NCBI GenBank assembly: GCA_003640385.1
Contig: RCAB01000715.1
Coordinates: 1 to 24,453 of the forward strand
Reading direction: 5' to 3'
DNA: 24,453 nt
Source: Setaria digitata
Lineage: Eukaryota; Nematoda; Chromadorea; Rhabditida; Setariidae
Shown: positions 1 to 14,400 of the stretch, piece by piece
Position numbering within the stretch: the stretch's first letter is position 1
Layout of the letters: every line of letters begins with the position of its first letter
Made by a program: the position numbers and the translations under genes
The notes under the pieces: generated by a model
Database searches by the model: none
What the model was told of the DNA's origin: nothing
The model's input: the letters and a program-made list of their open reading frames with translations, nothing else

Positions 1-1806
1 AAAAAAAAAACAAAGAACATGGCTGACACAGTGCCAGTAGTACAAATGCAAGAGAGTATTCAGTGCAATAAATCACATTCAAATTCCATGTTCGCTATTA
101 CAAATATAAATTTGCGTAGACAGGTTCTACGTGTTTTGCACAAAGTATAACCCACCTGTTATTTACAAAACTCTAAACAATGAGTGATATAAATAATTTT
201 ATCTCCCTTGCATGCGACTCTAATAGAAATCCACTATGTTAAATATGGGGAAACTTCTTCCAAAAAAAAGACAAACTGAAGGTACCTTAATTTCATTGCA
301 TTTTATTATAGCTTATAATATTGGATCACTGCTACCACATCTAGAAGAGGTTGCAAACGCTATCCATAGAAAGACAGAAGACATTAGAATTGAAAACTCT
401 CCTAAACTTATTTGCGACATACTCTTCAGTTTAATTTGAAAGTAAAACATTAAAAAAAAATCTCAGCAACAGGGAAAAACATTAATATATTTGAAGTGCC
501 AGATAAGACTACTGATATGAGATCACAGTTCAGAGTCGACGACTTTTACTAGTTGGAAATTCTGAGTTATTCACCAATGAATCTTCCTACAATGCTTCAT
601 TAAACAACTATTCATTTGTAATTTTGCAACCGGATTTTAACCTAGAATTCCATAGCTGAAGAGATATCCCTGAAAATGTGTAAAAATATTCAGTTTCTCC
701 GCAAATGTATGTTGTGTTTCCAGACTCATTTGAAAGTGACACAAGTTGATAGAATGGATAAAACCGGAAGTCTGAAAAGTTTAATCCCATGATTCAACTG
801 CTTGAAGATATGGCAAAAATTTCATATAAATATAAAAAGAAACAAGAAACCAGTCCCAACAAACAACAAAATCAACTGTTGTTGGCCGGTAAAAGCGACT
901 GATGAGAAGAAACAGATCGAAGATAAAATGTATATATAATCATTTTACTCGTGAAAATTTAGTGAGTCTACTAAAAAGACCTGGATACCGTCCGTCCATA
1001 AGACCGACAAAGATATAATTTGAGGTACAATGTAAAAAACAGCATCATAGATACAGATGCCTTTCCTAACAATAATTAAATACTCATAGTTATAGCAAGA
1101 TAGAATCTGTTTCACCTCATTACAGTCGTCACCTTACAGAAGTTTAAAATGAGCTGGAAAGCAAGAAAACCAATACTTTGAAAGCAATAACATTTTAGTT
1201 CCCTGAATTATAAAGAGACGATCTATACGCCAAAATAACAGTTCTAACCATAATGTGATAAAGCAAAAATAAACAATAGCTTTGGAATAGGTACAACAGA
1301 TAAGTGATTTTCATTCAACTCTTCGAGTCCTATTAACTTTTAGAACTATAACAATTTTCTCCATCCAACAGTTATTACACAATTACACCTAACATAGATA
1401 AGGCATTTAAATTGACATTCCAGGCCCTATACAATTAGGTAAATAAGAGTAACGAGGTGGTGGTAAACATGAAGTACCTTTAGCAGGTATACGTTTTTTT
1501 TTTTAATAACCAAGGCTTACGATTTTCTAAGCATTAGTCAGGTTCCATGATTTGTTATCACGTTCGTTGAAATAAAGACTTTAAAATTTCTCGCCTGTAA
1601 AAGGCAATGCGAGACATGGCTAAAATCTGAAATCCATGTTATATATAATAAATTCTCTACAGGAATTATTACAATAATATTAACACAAAATGTGCAAAGG
1701 TTAACAATTAGTATGGGAATAATCTAAAAAACAAATGAGAATGTGGGGCCTTAGACACAAGAATGGCACTTTACAGATTAATGAGTATTCAAAAATGCAC
1801 GTCGCA
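1..1806. other. non-coding flank downstream of pcyt-1
   Basis: About 1.8 kb of AT-rich sequence with only short open frames (for example 236-439 on the plus strand) that show no family motif and no convincing splice sites. It lies 3' of the minus-strand pcyt-1 stop codon, so part of it is presumably the 3' UTR. No tRNA, repeat family or coding exon was recognised. Confidence 0.6.
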
Positions 1807-4365
<2,559 letters not shown>

Positions 4366-4818
4366 CTAAACTTCTGGAACTTTCTACCTAGTGCTAAAAA
4401 ACTACTAATTTGTGAAAAGTAGTGGTACCAACCTCCAACATCCCAACCGTCATACCACACATCCATCCAACACAAAAGCATCACAACATAAAAGCACACC
4501 TTAGAGGTCACTCAACCTCAGTACCGTATGCAAAGCCTCTTTACAAGACACATTCTTGCTATTGCATATATAAGTCGAGCAGTCTTATACCATTATGGGC
4601 GATGATGGGAAGATGGGCTCGGCACCTCTCCGGAAAAGTTGGTGACTGGTGACTCCACCGGTAGTTTGTGTTGATGGGACGGATCGACGTCACTCGAAGA
4701 GAGGGAATTTCTGTCGTCGCAGTCGGATATTTAGGATTCAGCAGTGTGCATTTATCGACAATGAAGTGCTACTGGAGGGAGTTATGAAAGTTGGATGACC
4801 TTCCCGATTTATATGACC
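4366..4818. other. 5' flank of pcyt-1
   Basis: The spacer between the proposed pcyt-1 start and the next minus-strand open segment. 4600-4760 is visibly less AT-rich than its surroundings, which would suit a promoter or 5' UTR. On the minus strand an acceptor-like TTTTCACAAATTAG lies about 45 bases before the proposed ATG and could be a cis or trans (spliced-leader) acceptor. No coding sequence was recognised on either strand. Confidence 0.35.
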
Positions 4819-5036
4819 CTAGACGTCTGCAACCTCTTCTATAATCCTTCGAAAAGAAATGCTCCCGACCTCTGCAGCTTCCCTCTTCAAGTAGTCGTGT
4901 GAGAGAGGGAGGTCAGTTGACCTCTGTATCGCTTTTTCATACATAACGTTCATGACTGCAGCTCCTTCTGGATAAGCAAAAAGTGTCTGATTTTCTCGAT
5001 CGTTGATAAGATCTGAAAAATGGCTATAATGAGATG
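4819..5036 (-). CDS. unrecognised candidate terminal exon
   Basis: A minus-strand open segment that follows a strong acceptor (ATTTTTCAG, exon from about 5036) and runs to a TAG at 4819-4821. It encodes about 70 residues of balanced, protein-like composition, with segments such as FAYPEGAAVMNVMYEKAI and HDYLKREAAEVGSISF, ending EEVADV. No domain was recognised. The upstream partner exon was not fixed; 5130-5210 carries a helix-like stretch (EEQLQKLLEVFDSLR) in another frame that could belong to it. This could also be a chance open frame. Confidence 0.3.
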
Positions 5037-5284
5037 GATGAAGATGTTGAAAATGAAAATAATCAGTCTCTTTACTCTTCTCGCAGGAAAAGTCTCTGAA
5101 GAATGACTTCTCAAAACAGTGGAATAAATTCATGACGTCCGAAGACTATCGAACACTTCAAGTAGTTTTTGTAATTGCTCTTCTGCTCTGGAGAGAGAAG
5201 CCTCTGTGATTCAGCTGAATATGATGTCGTTCAGATAATTCCTTCCCTTGTACAACCAGTTCCACTAGCAAGTACAGAACTTAC

Positions 5285-5359
5285 ATTACTACTCATTATC
5301 TTCCGGAAAAGAAGTGATAAATCAGCGGAAGTGATTGGTGCTAAGACATCCATCATTAT
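5285..5359 (-). CDS. unrecognised candidate exon with consensus donor
   Basis: A short minus-strand exon candidate that could start MMDVLAPITSADL, continues LFRKIMSSN and ends at a perfect GTAAGT donor (5284-5279). It may be a first exon, or an internal exon entered at the CTTAG acceptor before 5340. Together with 4819-5036 and the helical segment near 5130-5210 it suggests a small gene between pcyt-1 and tankyrase, but I could not find one splice pattern that keeps a single frame across all pieces. Confidence 0.25.
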
Positions 5360-5360
5360 T

Positions 5361-5573
5361 ACTTACTAATACTATCGTTACTTTTATTTATTATTGTTAT
5401 TATTTACTGATATTATTATTTACTACTATTATTATTCACTATTATTGTTACTTACTGTTGTTATTATTATTATTATTATTTACTATTTTTATTAATTATT
5501 ATTATTATTATCATTAATTATTACTATTATTACTTTTTAATATCATTATTGTTATTATTATTAAATATTAACT
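5361..5573. repeat. imperfect (TTA/ATT)n low-complexity tract
   Basis: About 210 bases made almost entirely of TTA, ATT, TTG and CTA triplets. Any open frame here (for example the Tyr/Ile/Leu-only frame on the plus strand) is a by-product of the repeat and should not be called a protein. Confidence 0.85.
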
Positions 5574-5773
5574 GTCAATTAATCAATATTTATTAATTAT
5601 CCAACTGCTTATAACTTATTTGTTGTTGTTGCTACCAATACCGTCGTCATTTTTATTAATATCAATATTAATCTGTCCTAAGTAAATTTCTTCAGCAAAT
5701 AAACTCACTTAAATTTCTAAATAATCACATTTAACTGTCTATTGAAAAGAGCTGCTTGCAGCAACGTTTTTGG

Positions 5774-5896
5774 CTAATTAACAGCCAACGAATTACTAGC
5801 ATTATCATTCCGAATTTCCCCCAGGCATTCACGAAAATCTCGATGGCTTGATTTCTCCAGTTTTACGGCTACGTATACCCTTCCTTTTAGGTCGTC
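5774..5896 (-). CDS. unrecognised candidate exon
   Basis: Follows an ATTACAG acceptor and stays open for 40 codons to TAG at 5774-5776, with protein-like content (DDLKGRVYVAVKLEKSS, HRDFRECLGEIR). A second frame from the same acceptor gives a short, very basic tail (RPKRKGIRSRKTGEIK). Which frame is used, if either, depends on the preceding exon, which I could not fix. No family recognised. Confidence 0.2.
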   Translation of the reverse strand, partial: DDLKGRVYVAVKLEKSSHRDFRECLGEIRNDNASNSLAVN

Positions 5897-6024
5897 CTGT
5901 AATTTTATTGCTTAAAAATGGAAATAATATCAGCTCAAAATAAGAGGAATAATTTGATGTGAGAAAGAGAAGAATATGTTTGACGAACCACCCACACAGA
6001 CATCAACCACTGAGAGACAATGAA

Positions 6025-6506
6025 TTAACAGGCCCTTCTTTTCTCTTCCAAACTTTCGACAGACATAACACCCCGACCGTCAACATTCTGAAAAAGTGCT
6101 AAATAGTACAACTGATGAAGGTACACATACGCAATTCCCTCATACAGGTATCTACGGTAAATAGCGATGAAATCCGGAGGTCGAAGTTCACTCGGACGAA
6201 TGTTCACTTCGCCCGGTTTCTGTAGCAGATACGAGAAAATGCTTCCTGGAATCCTTGTTTCGTTAAAGGCTGACGAACAAGTGATACTTGGAAAGTTGCG
6301 GCCCTTACAGTACTGTAAATTGTAACGTAACTTTTGCCTTCCTTTTAACACCCAGCAAAATGTAACATGTGATAGATATTAAGGCTGTGACTGTCAGTTA
6401 ATCATGTGATTTCGGTCATATGTACTTACACTCGTACACTCCATCTAATTTGCCGAAAACTAAGATAACCTTTCTCGAAAGTTCTATATGAACCTAACTC
6501 AAGCAT
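6025..6506 (-). CDS. unrecognised two-exon candidate gene
   Basis: A TTTTAG acceptor at 6526 is followed after 19 bases by an ATG at 6506, the layout of a trans-spliced nematode start. Exon 1 (MLELGSYRTFEKGYLSF...) can end at 6432 (GTGTAA donor, phase 0) or at 6430 (GTAAGT donor). With the first, exon 2 starts at 6312 after TTTACAG and stays open for 95 codons to TAA at 6025, including IRPSELRPPDFIAIYRRYLY and VYLHQLYYLALF, giving about 120 residues. With the stronger GTAAGT donor the same acceptor yields a different, shorter protein. No domain recognised; the 95-codon open exon beside usable splice sites is the main support. Confidence 0.33.
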
Positions 6507-6526
6507 TTCTTGTTTCAATTAGGATC

Positions 6527-8449
6527 TAAAACAATATCAAGAAATTCTGTCCATGAACCAAAAAAAAAGAGTTCTTATGTGGCGTCGCTCACATTCGTTC
6601 ACGAATTTACGAAAATTTCACCGAGATCATCTGATTTGTTATTCCTTCCGCATGAATGGTTTTCCTATCAATATTTTCGGACATCAAAATGGTGCATTTT
6701 ACAATCGTTAAAATTTTCTTTAGAAGTAAACATGAGATGTTCAGATATTACATGAGGCTTTTTACAACCACTAAAACTTCCAGAAGCACACACACAGGAA
6801 TTAAATAAATATTAAATTGAATAAAACTGGATGAAAATATTGCAATGTGCAAATCCCTTCAGAGACAGAAGCGTTCTTTAATTTCAAAAGAAAATGTATT
6901 CACATCACACGTTAGTTCCATCCTCAAGCAAGCATTGCTGAACCGTTAGATTTGACAACATCCATAAAGCGATCAATTGTGAGTGCAAAGAACGAAGAAG
7001 AAGTGAACGGTGGAAGCATAAAGAAACAGGAATTCTTCTGGTTATCAGCAAATCATTTTACAACGGAGAATAACTGCAAACTGAACCAAATATAGCAAAA
7101 AAAGCAATGAAAAAAGGTCAAATATCATAAGAACAAAGGATCGAAGAGAAAGCAAATAACATAAAATTATAAGATCGAAAGAACCTCTTGACCAAAAATT
7201 GTCTTCTATGAATCACATTTTTTGTGAATTGAAATTTCAGCACCATAAAAATTTGAATTTCTTTAGAAAAGGAACGTAAGATATATTTCAAAGATTTTCC
7301 CCACATGTGTCCGGGAATAGAAAATGAAAAATGCCGTTCACTGATCCAAAACATTTTCAAATGTAATCATAATGGAGTATTAACACTTCAAACATCTTCG
7401 ATCACCTCACATAATATTGCTATCTACCTTAAACCATTCCAATTCTAAGATCGAAAATTAGGGATGGTCGACAGAGAATGTACAAATGAATAGCATATAA
7501 AACTGCAAACAAAAAGAAAAAAAAAATTCAAATGAACAAAAAATGAAAGCCTGTTATAGAATTCTTCTTCGTATAATACATCCATCATACAGTGTGGAAC
7601 ACATAATTCAAAACGACTAAAACCAAGCAAAAGATCAGTTTTCAGGATCCCAAAGAGATCGTTCTCTCATTTATCCATAAAGTTAACTCCCATGAATACA
7701 TTTTTCGAACGTATGCCATAAAATATTCACGTTGCTCAATCCAATCTTTTGAAGGATACATATGGTCTGATCTATCCTATAATACATACTATGCGATGAG
7801 ATCTGCACGGTAAAAAAGCATTGTGCAAATGAGACAAGGCTAATAAATTTTCTTACTGAAGAATTTGTTCTTTACTGTTTATCTAGGAAGAGAAAAGAAA
7901 ATGTAAAAAACTGAAATTCCAGAGAAATATGTGGACTAAATTCCACTTCACTTCTATTCTACAGGGTATTTCAAAAAGACTTCCAAATTTTAAATTTCCT
8001 GGAGGACCAAAAATCTGTTCGTGGTATTATTTTTTTGAAAAAAAAAAAAAAGCATTATTTGGTTTTAAAATCCAAATCAGACCATTATCTACTGCATAAC
8101 TTATAAGATTATAAAAAGAAAAAATTCTTTCAACAACAGTATATGAGTTTAGCACAACATCAACATATGTGCTAATCAGTGGTGATGTAGGTCACAAACT
8201 AGAAAGAACATACTGAACTTTCCTCATCACAGAAGATTCTTATGCCCAGAGAGTTAAATAACAAGTGATGCTTTCTTTTTAATTTTTTAGACAGGCTTCA
8301 AACCTTCAAAAAAAATTTTTCGATCCTTTTGAATAAATACACCATTTCGCATATATTATGTCCCAAACTTTTTCTGCTATCATGGAAATTACTGAGTTGC
8401 AAAAAGAAGCAGCAGAAAGCAAAAAGAGACGGAGGGAAGTGCAACAGCA
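6527..8449. other. intergenic stretch 3' of tankyrase
   Basis: Nearly 2 kb of AT-rich DNA with only short, composition-driven frames on both strands. It must contain the tankyrase 3' UTR; on the minus strand an ATTAAA-like motif lies near 8280, about 170 bases past the stop, a possible but weak poly(A) signal. Nothing else is recognised. Confidence 0.5.
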
Positions 8450-11400
8450 CTAAAAACCAAGTCCCAGATCGTCCTTAACTATTCGATAAACAATTATATA
8501 TTCCGGATAAGCCTGTAATTAGCACTTTATGCGTTGTTCCACTTTTTTTTGAGAAACTGTGAAAATCCTGAAACATTTTTTTGTTCTAACAATAACAAAC
8601 CACTCCATTTGCGTTTTGTGAACCTTTACGAGCTTATCAGATTCATTTAAAAAAAAAAAAGAAACACTTTTTCGGATCCCAACTTCATTAATAGGATTTT
8701 GAAAGTACAGCGCAAACATCAAACAAGTATTGTACAAATTTCAAATATTCAGTGCTTAATTCAAAAGGAATATTATTTAAAGCTCATACACAATTCAAAT
8801 TTGAAATTTAAGCATAAATATATATTAAAAGATCACTCACTTGCTCTCCTCGATATATGACATATTCCGGATAATTCAAACCACCTGCACGCGGTTGCCC
8901 CATTACTGAATGATGCCCAGGGGGGGAATGTGCCATTTTGTTACACGAGCTCTACAAAAGGAATATTTTGAACCAAATGCATGAACTGCATCAAGAAAGA
9001 AGAAATCTGCAATCAGACGCTAGGCTCTATTTTGGTTAAAATAGTTACGAAACAAATTTACCTGCATAAAGCACCTCCCTAGCGTCACCCGACAAAGTAA
9101 TAAATGTCGTACGCAAATATAACAGGAACGGTCATGGTGAAGACTGCAACCACTACCTGCCATGCCAAATACATACTGATTACTTTTGCTGGAATGCTCC
9201 GCAAAATATATGCCTACAAGCGTATTTAGATATTCAATTAACTTTTGATGCAAATTCACACTTAGTACGAATTATAATTAAATCAAGTCTGTAATACAAT
9301 AGGCCCGCATTAGTAAAAAAAATAAAACCATACAAAATCTAATGATCGGTATCAACTACCCCCATATNCATGCAAATTCACACTTAGTACGAATTATAAT
9401 TAAATCAAGTCTGTAAAACAATAGGCCCGCATTAGTAAAAAAAATAAAACCATACAAAATCTAATGATCGGTATCAACTACCCCCATATTATTGAAGAAT
9501 GAAAAAAAAAAAAATTATTGAAGGACAAAAAAAAAGTGGCATAGTCATATAATTGATTTTAGATAAATGGAATACAACATATTTGATGGCTCAGAAACAG
9601 ATCTGTTTATCACGAAGTGCTAGCATTCACAATAAGAAAAGGACATCGATGCCTTAACACTATAATATTAAAAGCCGGAGAGCCTCCCAAATAACTCACC
9701 AGCACCAAACATCCCACCCATGTATGAGTATCTTTCATCGAAACCTCTCTGGACAATAGAATGTATAAACGGAGAACCATGATATAAAAGTTTCTCGTTA
9801 TGGTCACCACAGTTCTCCTCAGCAATATCACCACGACGACGTATGTACCTTTACATAATTCATAACAAACAATTGAAATGATGAAATAACTGATTAAATT
9901 TAAAGGTGAGACAAAATGCAAAACTCAAAAAACAAATTAGACTTTGAAAAATCCGTACTTGACTACCTATCCTAACCGACCTTATAAATCGTGTTGCTAA
10001 AAAACTCATGTTAATTTCTAATTCATTTATTCTGCAAGCTCCAAGAATTTGTTCATTGACTTCAAAAATGATAAAATTTCTCACCTTTCATAAACTTTTC
10101 GATTAATAATCTTCTGTATTTCGACTACTTCAAATTTAGTGTATGTCCCACCTAAACCAAGATCTCGATGAGGCACAATCGTAGAATTCAGTCCTTCTTC
10201 AATTTGTTGGAAGAGTTTATTTGAACGATCAATTTGTACTAGCATCGTGCCTACTGCCACTGTTGCTTGAATATTATTTGGCGAAATCCTGTTTTCATTA
10301 CCTAAATGCATGCTTTAGGACTCAGCATAAGAAATGAAAAAAGGCTAGATGTTGTAAAAGGGATGTTAAAAGAACTGTAACTTCAAAAATGTGATGGAAT
10401 CAGCAGTAGGACTACTCGATCTCTGTCTGAGTTTTCCGGCAATAAATCACTTAAAAAAACACCACAAGTAAATCCGACCAGAACAACTAAATAACTAGTT
10501 AAAGCTGCTGGCTAAGAGGAACAATCCTTCTATAATTCGATCTTAATCCCGATATATTAAAAAAAATAACGAAGTGAAGGAAATTCAATTCACCTTTCTC
10601 ATTATTTGGTTCGCAATTAAACGCATCAGAAGCTGGCAAAACACCCTCAGTCTTACGCATGTATTTCCGAATGTTCTTAAGCAAACGAAATCGAGTCCCG
10701 AAAGCTTCAATACCGATAGCTTTCAAATCATCATGCGTCATGATAGCTAGAACATCCAATGTAATTTGTTCCTTAACGAACAAGTCGATCAAGGAACTGA
10801 GACCGATCGATAGCAAGTATTCTTTCATGGATAATTTCGTATCATGTTCCACATATTCTACCTGGAACTGAAATTCCATTAAACTGTCTATTCGAAGATG
10901 ACATTTACAGAATGTTCAGCAACTTCAGAAATTTCAAAATTTACTCTTATACAACAGTATAAACTTTCTACAGCTATTTTTAAAAACAAGCTGCCCCTTT
11001 ACTGATCAGCGAAACAAGATATCATATTGTAGTAACCGATTCAATCCGAGTAGACTATGTTTATAATAACGGAAAACGAAAGGAAAAAATTTGCAATAGG
11101 TGGGACATGCAAGAATAATAAAATGTAACATCACTTTTTAATACTGAACTAATCAAGTATCTGCAACAAAAATAAAACTAGCAAAAAACAAATATATATT
11201 CTAGAAAATATTACTTTTTCATTCCCTAAATATATTTCTTCTTTCGAACAAGTAGCTATCCCAGATTCTAAACCATCAACTGCATTATTCAGGATCTTTT
11301 GCGCAAAAGATGAACCAGGTAAATCATCCACTGATAATTCGTCTGCCTCACTCACAATATGGAGGGCTGGCAATTTTTTCAGATCAACCGGCAGTGCACT

Positions 11401-14400
11401 CTAAAATAAGGCAAAGATTCTAAAACCATCCTTTGTATGTGTATAAAAATAAAAAGTTGGTAGAAGGAATATACATGACGAAAATAAAAACACGCGCCAT
11501 TAATAATTCTTTCGTGTCTTCCGTGCTAGTGATATCTAGAGCAGTAAGACCTTCGTTATTTTTCAGTGTAATATCTGCACCATTATTCAGAAGAAGTGAG
11601 CAAATCTGCGTGCGACCCTGAAATGGCTAGTTCTCGGAGCACCTGCTACTACGAAATAACATCTAATAAATGATATTGGAAATAATTTCAATGAGTTATG
11701 GCAAATGAATTAGTGATTTTGGTAATATTTTGCCGCCCAGCTGAAGTCAATAAGTAAACAATAGAATAGAATTATCTTCAGAATCAATTACATTACTTTT
11801 TGGGCAGCTTCGTGCAGAGGAGTATAACCCCATTTATCAGGATGATTCACTTCAGCTCCATACTCAATCAATAAGCCGGCAATTTCCAGATGTCCAAAAC
11901 TGCTAGCATTGTGTAAGGGTATCAGCCCTCCCTTATCTTTTAGATTAACTTCAGCACCATTCTCCAGTAAAAATCGCGCTACTTCCAAATTATTATAACC
12001 AGCTGAAGGAATTAACTCTTCCATTTACTTGAAAAATCACGACATTTACGAATTAAATAGAAATCATTATTTTTTTACTATGTACCCAATGATAAAAGAT
12101 GGATTTGAGAAACAATGTTCAACTTGAATTCGAATTTGAAACATGTTGATGAAAGAAAAATTCAGTGAAAGAAATAAATTCATAAGGGTTACTCCATCTT
12201 TTACATTAAGATCCATAATTTATTTCTTAAGCAGTAATTTAAAACATATCTTATTCTTNTTGAATTCGAATTTGAAACATGTTGATGAATTAAGATCCAT
12301 AATTTATTTCTTAAGCAGTAATTTAAAACATATCTTATTCTTTCGAGATGATGGTGGGGAAAATGAACAAATAGAAAAATGTAAAATTAAAATTTACCAG
12401 CTAAATGAAGCGGAGTTGAAAAACGTCCTCGAACATCACGACAATTAACGGTTGCCGGTATGACGATTTTACGAATTTTTTCAACATCACCTTCTTTAGC
12501 TGCTTCAAGAACCGCATCATCGCCACGCAGCAAATCATAAACATCTTCTGCTCCTAAAAATGAGAGCAGCATGGAAAAATGGAATCAGAATATTTATTTT
12601 TGAGATCTGTAAAACTTATATATAAATTCTTACTCATCTTACGGTACATATACCTTCTCTGACAACATCCAATGGAGTTTTGCCGTCACGTCCTTTACGT
12701 TTCGGGTCAGCACCACTAAGAAGAAGGAGTTTACAGACATCAAACTTTCCCTTTAGAGCAGCTTCGTGCAAAGGAGTATATCCCCACTTATCCACGGCAT
12801 TTAAATTAGCGCCGTGCTGAAATTTCAACAGATATGAGCATCGAAAAGTTGGAATCATAGTCAAATACATGAAATCTAATACGAAGTTATATTCATTATG
12901 ATTCACTATGATATATCAAATACAGTTAGTTAAAATGTTGGAAATATACAGTGTCATGTAAAAACCAACATGTCATTATCTCCTTAAAATCCCAAACACC
13001 GAAAAAAGCGTTTCACTTGCTTAAAATATGTTAAATGAGATTAAAAAAAAAAAAAACCAACATAACCAACATAATATACGACTTTTCTCGAAGTCAATCA
13101 ATGCCAGAAATTAACCTTTACAAGTAATTCTGCAACAACCAAATGACCATATGCGCATGCATTATGTAACGGAACTAACCATCTATAAAACACACAGAAA
13201 TCAAAAACTGGAATTAGTTTCATACATCTTACTTTTCGACACATGACTACATTGGATAATAGTACTAGATGGCTTATTTTGCATACCAGCTACATCAAAT
13301 AGTTAATACAGCTACGAAATTAAGGAAATCAATCAGTCTAAAATACAAAAAACAGATTTGAATTCCATACCCTGTGTCCCTTGCTTCAACATTAGCGTCC
13401 TTTTCCAACAAATACTTCAGCACTTCTACTCGATTATATCCAGCAGCAAAATGTAAAGGTGTTGATTCACGACCATCAAAATCTTTACAGTTTATAATTC
13501 GTTTTCCACAACTTTCAATGATGCGCTATAATATTTCTATAATGAATGGATATATTCAAAGCTCTCGTAAATGCTAAAATGAAAAAACGACACCATTCTT
13601 GATAAAGAATTCCTCCCGCTATCACTATTTCCGACAGACAAACTAAGAAAGAATTATTTAACAAAAAAAAAAAAAAAAAAAATGGGATAAACATGACAGG
13701 ATTAACCTCTAACCTCCACTGTACAAAGATCACCACATCTTGCAGCGTCGAGCAGCTCCAGTTCTTCCGGTTGTCTCGTTTGTGCCTCTCGTTGTAAAAT
13801 ATCGCTCTGCACTTCTGGCACTGCAATTCTATTTGACAACAAGCTATTTCCGGAACCACTAATACGATTTCTGGTTTCAGGACAGTATTTGCAACTTTCT
13901 CTTCGCTTACATTTCGTGGCCTTGTTCCCCTTTAAAAAAAACGCCTGCAAATAAAGAAAACGTTACTTCGCTCACGAATAATGTAGTGTGTTATAGGCAG
14001 TTTATTAATATTTGATAGATTATATAGAAGCCTTAAAACATCTGAATCCGCAATATTTTGTTAATTTTTTTTTTTTTTTTTTGAAAAAGCTTGGAAAGCA
14101 TACAATTAGATAAATCAGCGAATAATAAGACAAGCTATATCAAGAGCTTCAAACGCAAAGCACAATTTAGGAATCGTGTGAAAGCTATCATGCAATGCGC
14201 GAAAACAGGAAAAGATGAGAATATAAGTATCTCAAAATAACTTTTCGATAATGAATCGAAGCAAAGCTATCTGAAAAATCAAAAAAAAAAATCGATGTTT
14301 CTTTACCCTGCAACGTTTTTCTGCGCTGGCTGCTTTTTCTAGACTCCAACGATTGATAAAATCTTTAATTTCAATGTTGCCCGCAACATCAGCAGCTGTT

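Larger units (their letters stand above)
8450..10301 (-). other. tankyrase PARP catalytic exons
   Basis: Five exons encode the ART/PARP fold (residues about 1003-1231). The H-Y-E triad is complete: His in LYHGSPF (about 1097), Tyr in [14 protein letters not shown] (about 1126), Glu in [11 protein letters not shown] (about 1203). The tankyrase-specific zinc site is intact: Cys-x2-His then Cys-x2-Cys in [25 protein letters not shown] and AYPEYIIVY are also typical. The short C-terminus ends DLGLGF. The intron 9214-9699 holds an N and a 120-bp duplication, and the acceptor before 9848 is an atypical GTAAAG. Confidence 0.96.
11492..12553 (-). other. tankyrase ARC5 exons
   Basis: Three exons (residues about 687-848): [86 protein letters not shown] and [10 protein letters not shown]. 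Full ARC5 order with the GYNNLEV pocket. The intron 12003-12397 contains an N and an assembly-type duplication but the exons are intact. Confidence 0.94.

Noticed and set aside
236..439. 67-codon plus-strand ORF near the window start
   Set aside because: No recognisable family, no splice context and ordinary length for chance in AT-rich DNA.
5335..5517. Plus-strand ORF rich in Tyr, Ile and Leu
   Set aside because: It is a translation of the (TTA/ATT)n tract.
12143..12448. Plus-strand ORF of about 100 codons
   Set aside because: It runs through the N at 12259 and both copies of the assembly-type duplication, and is antisense to a tankyrase exon.
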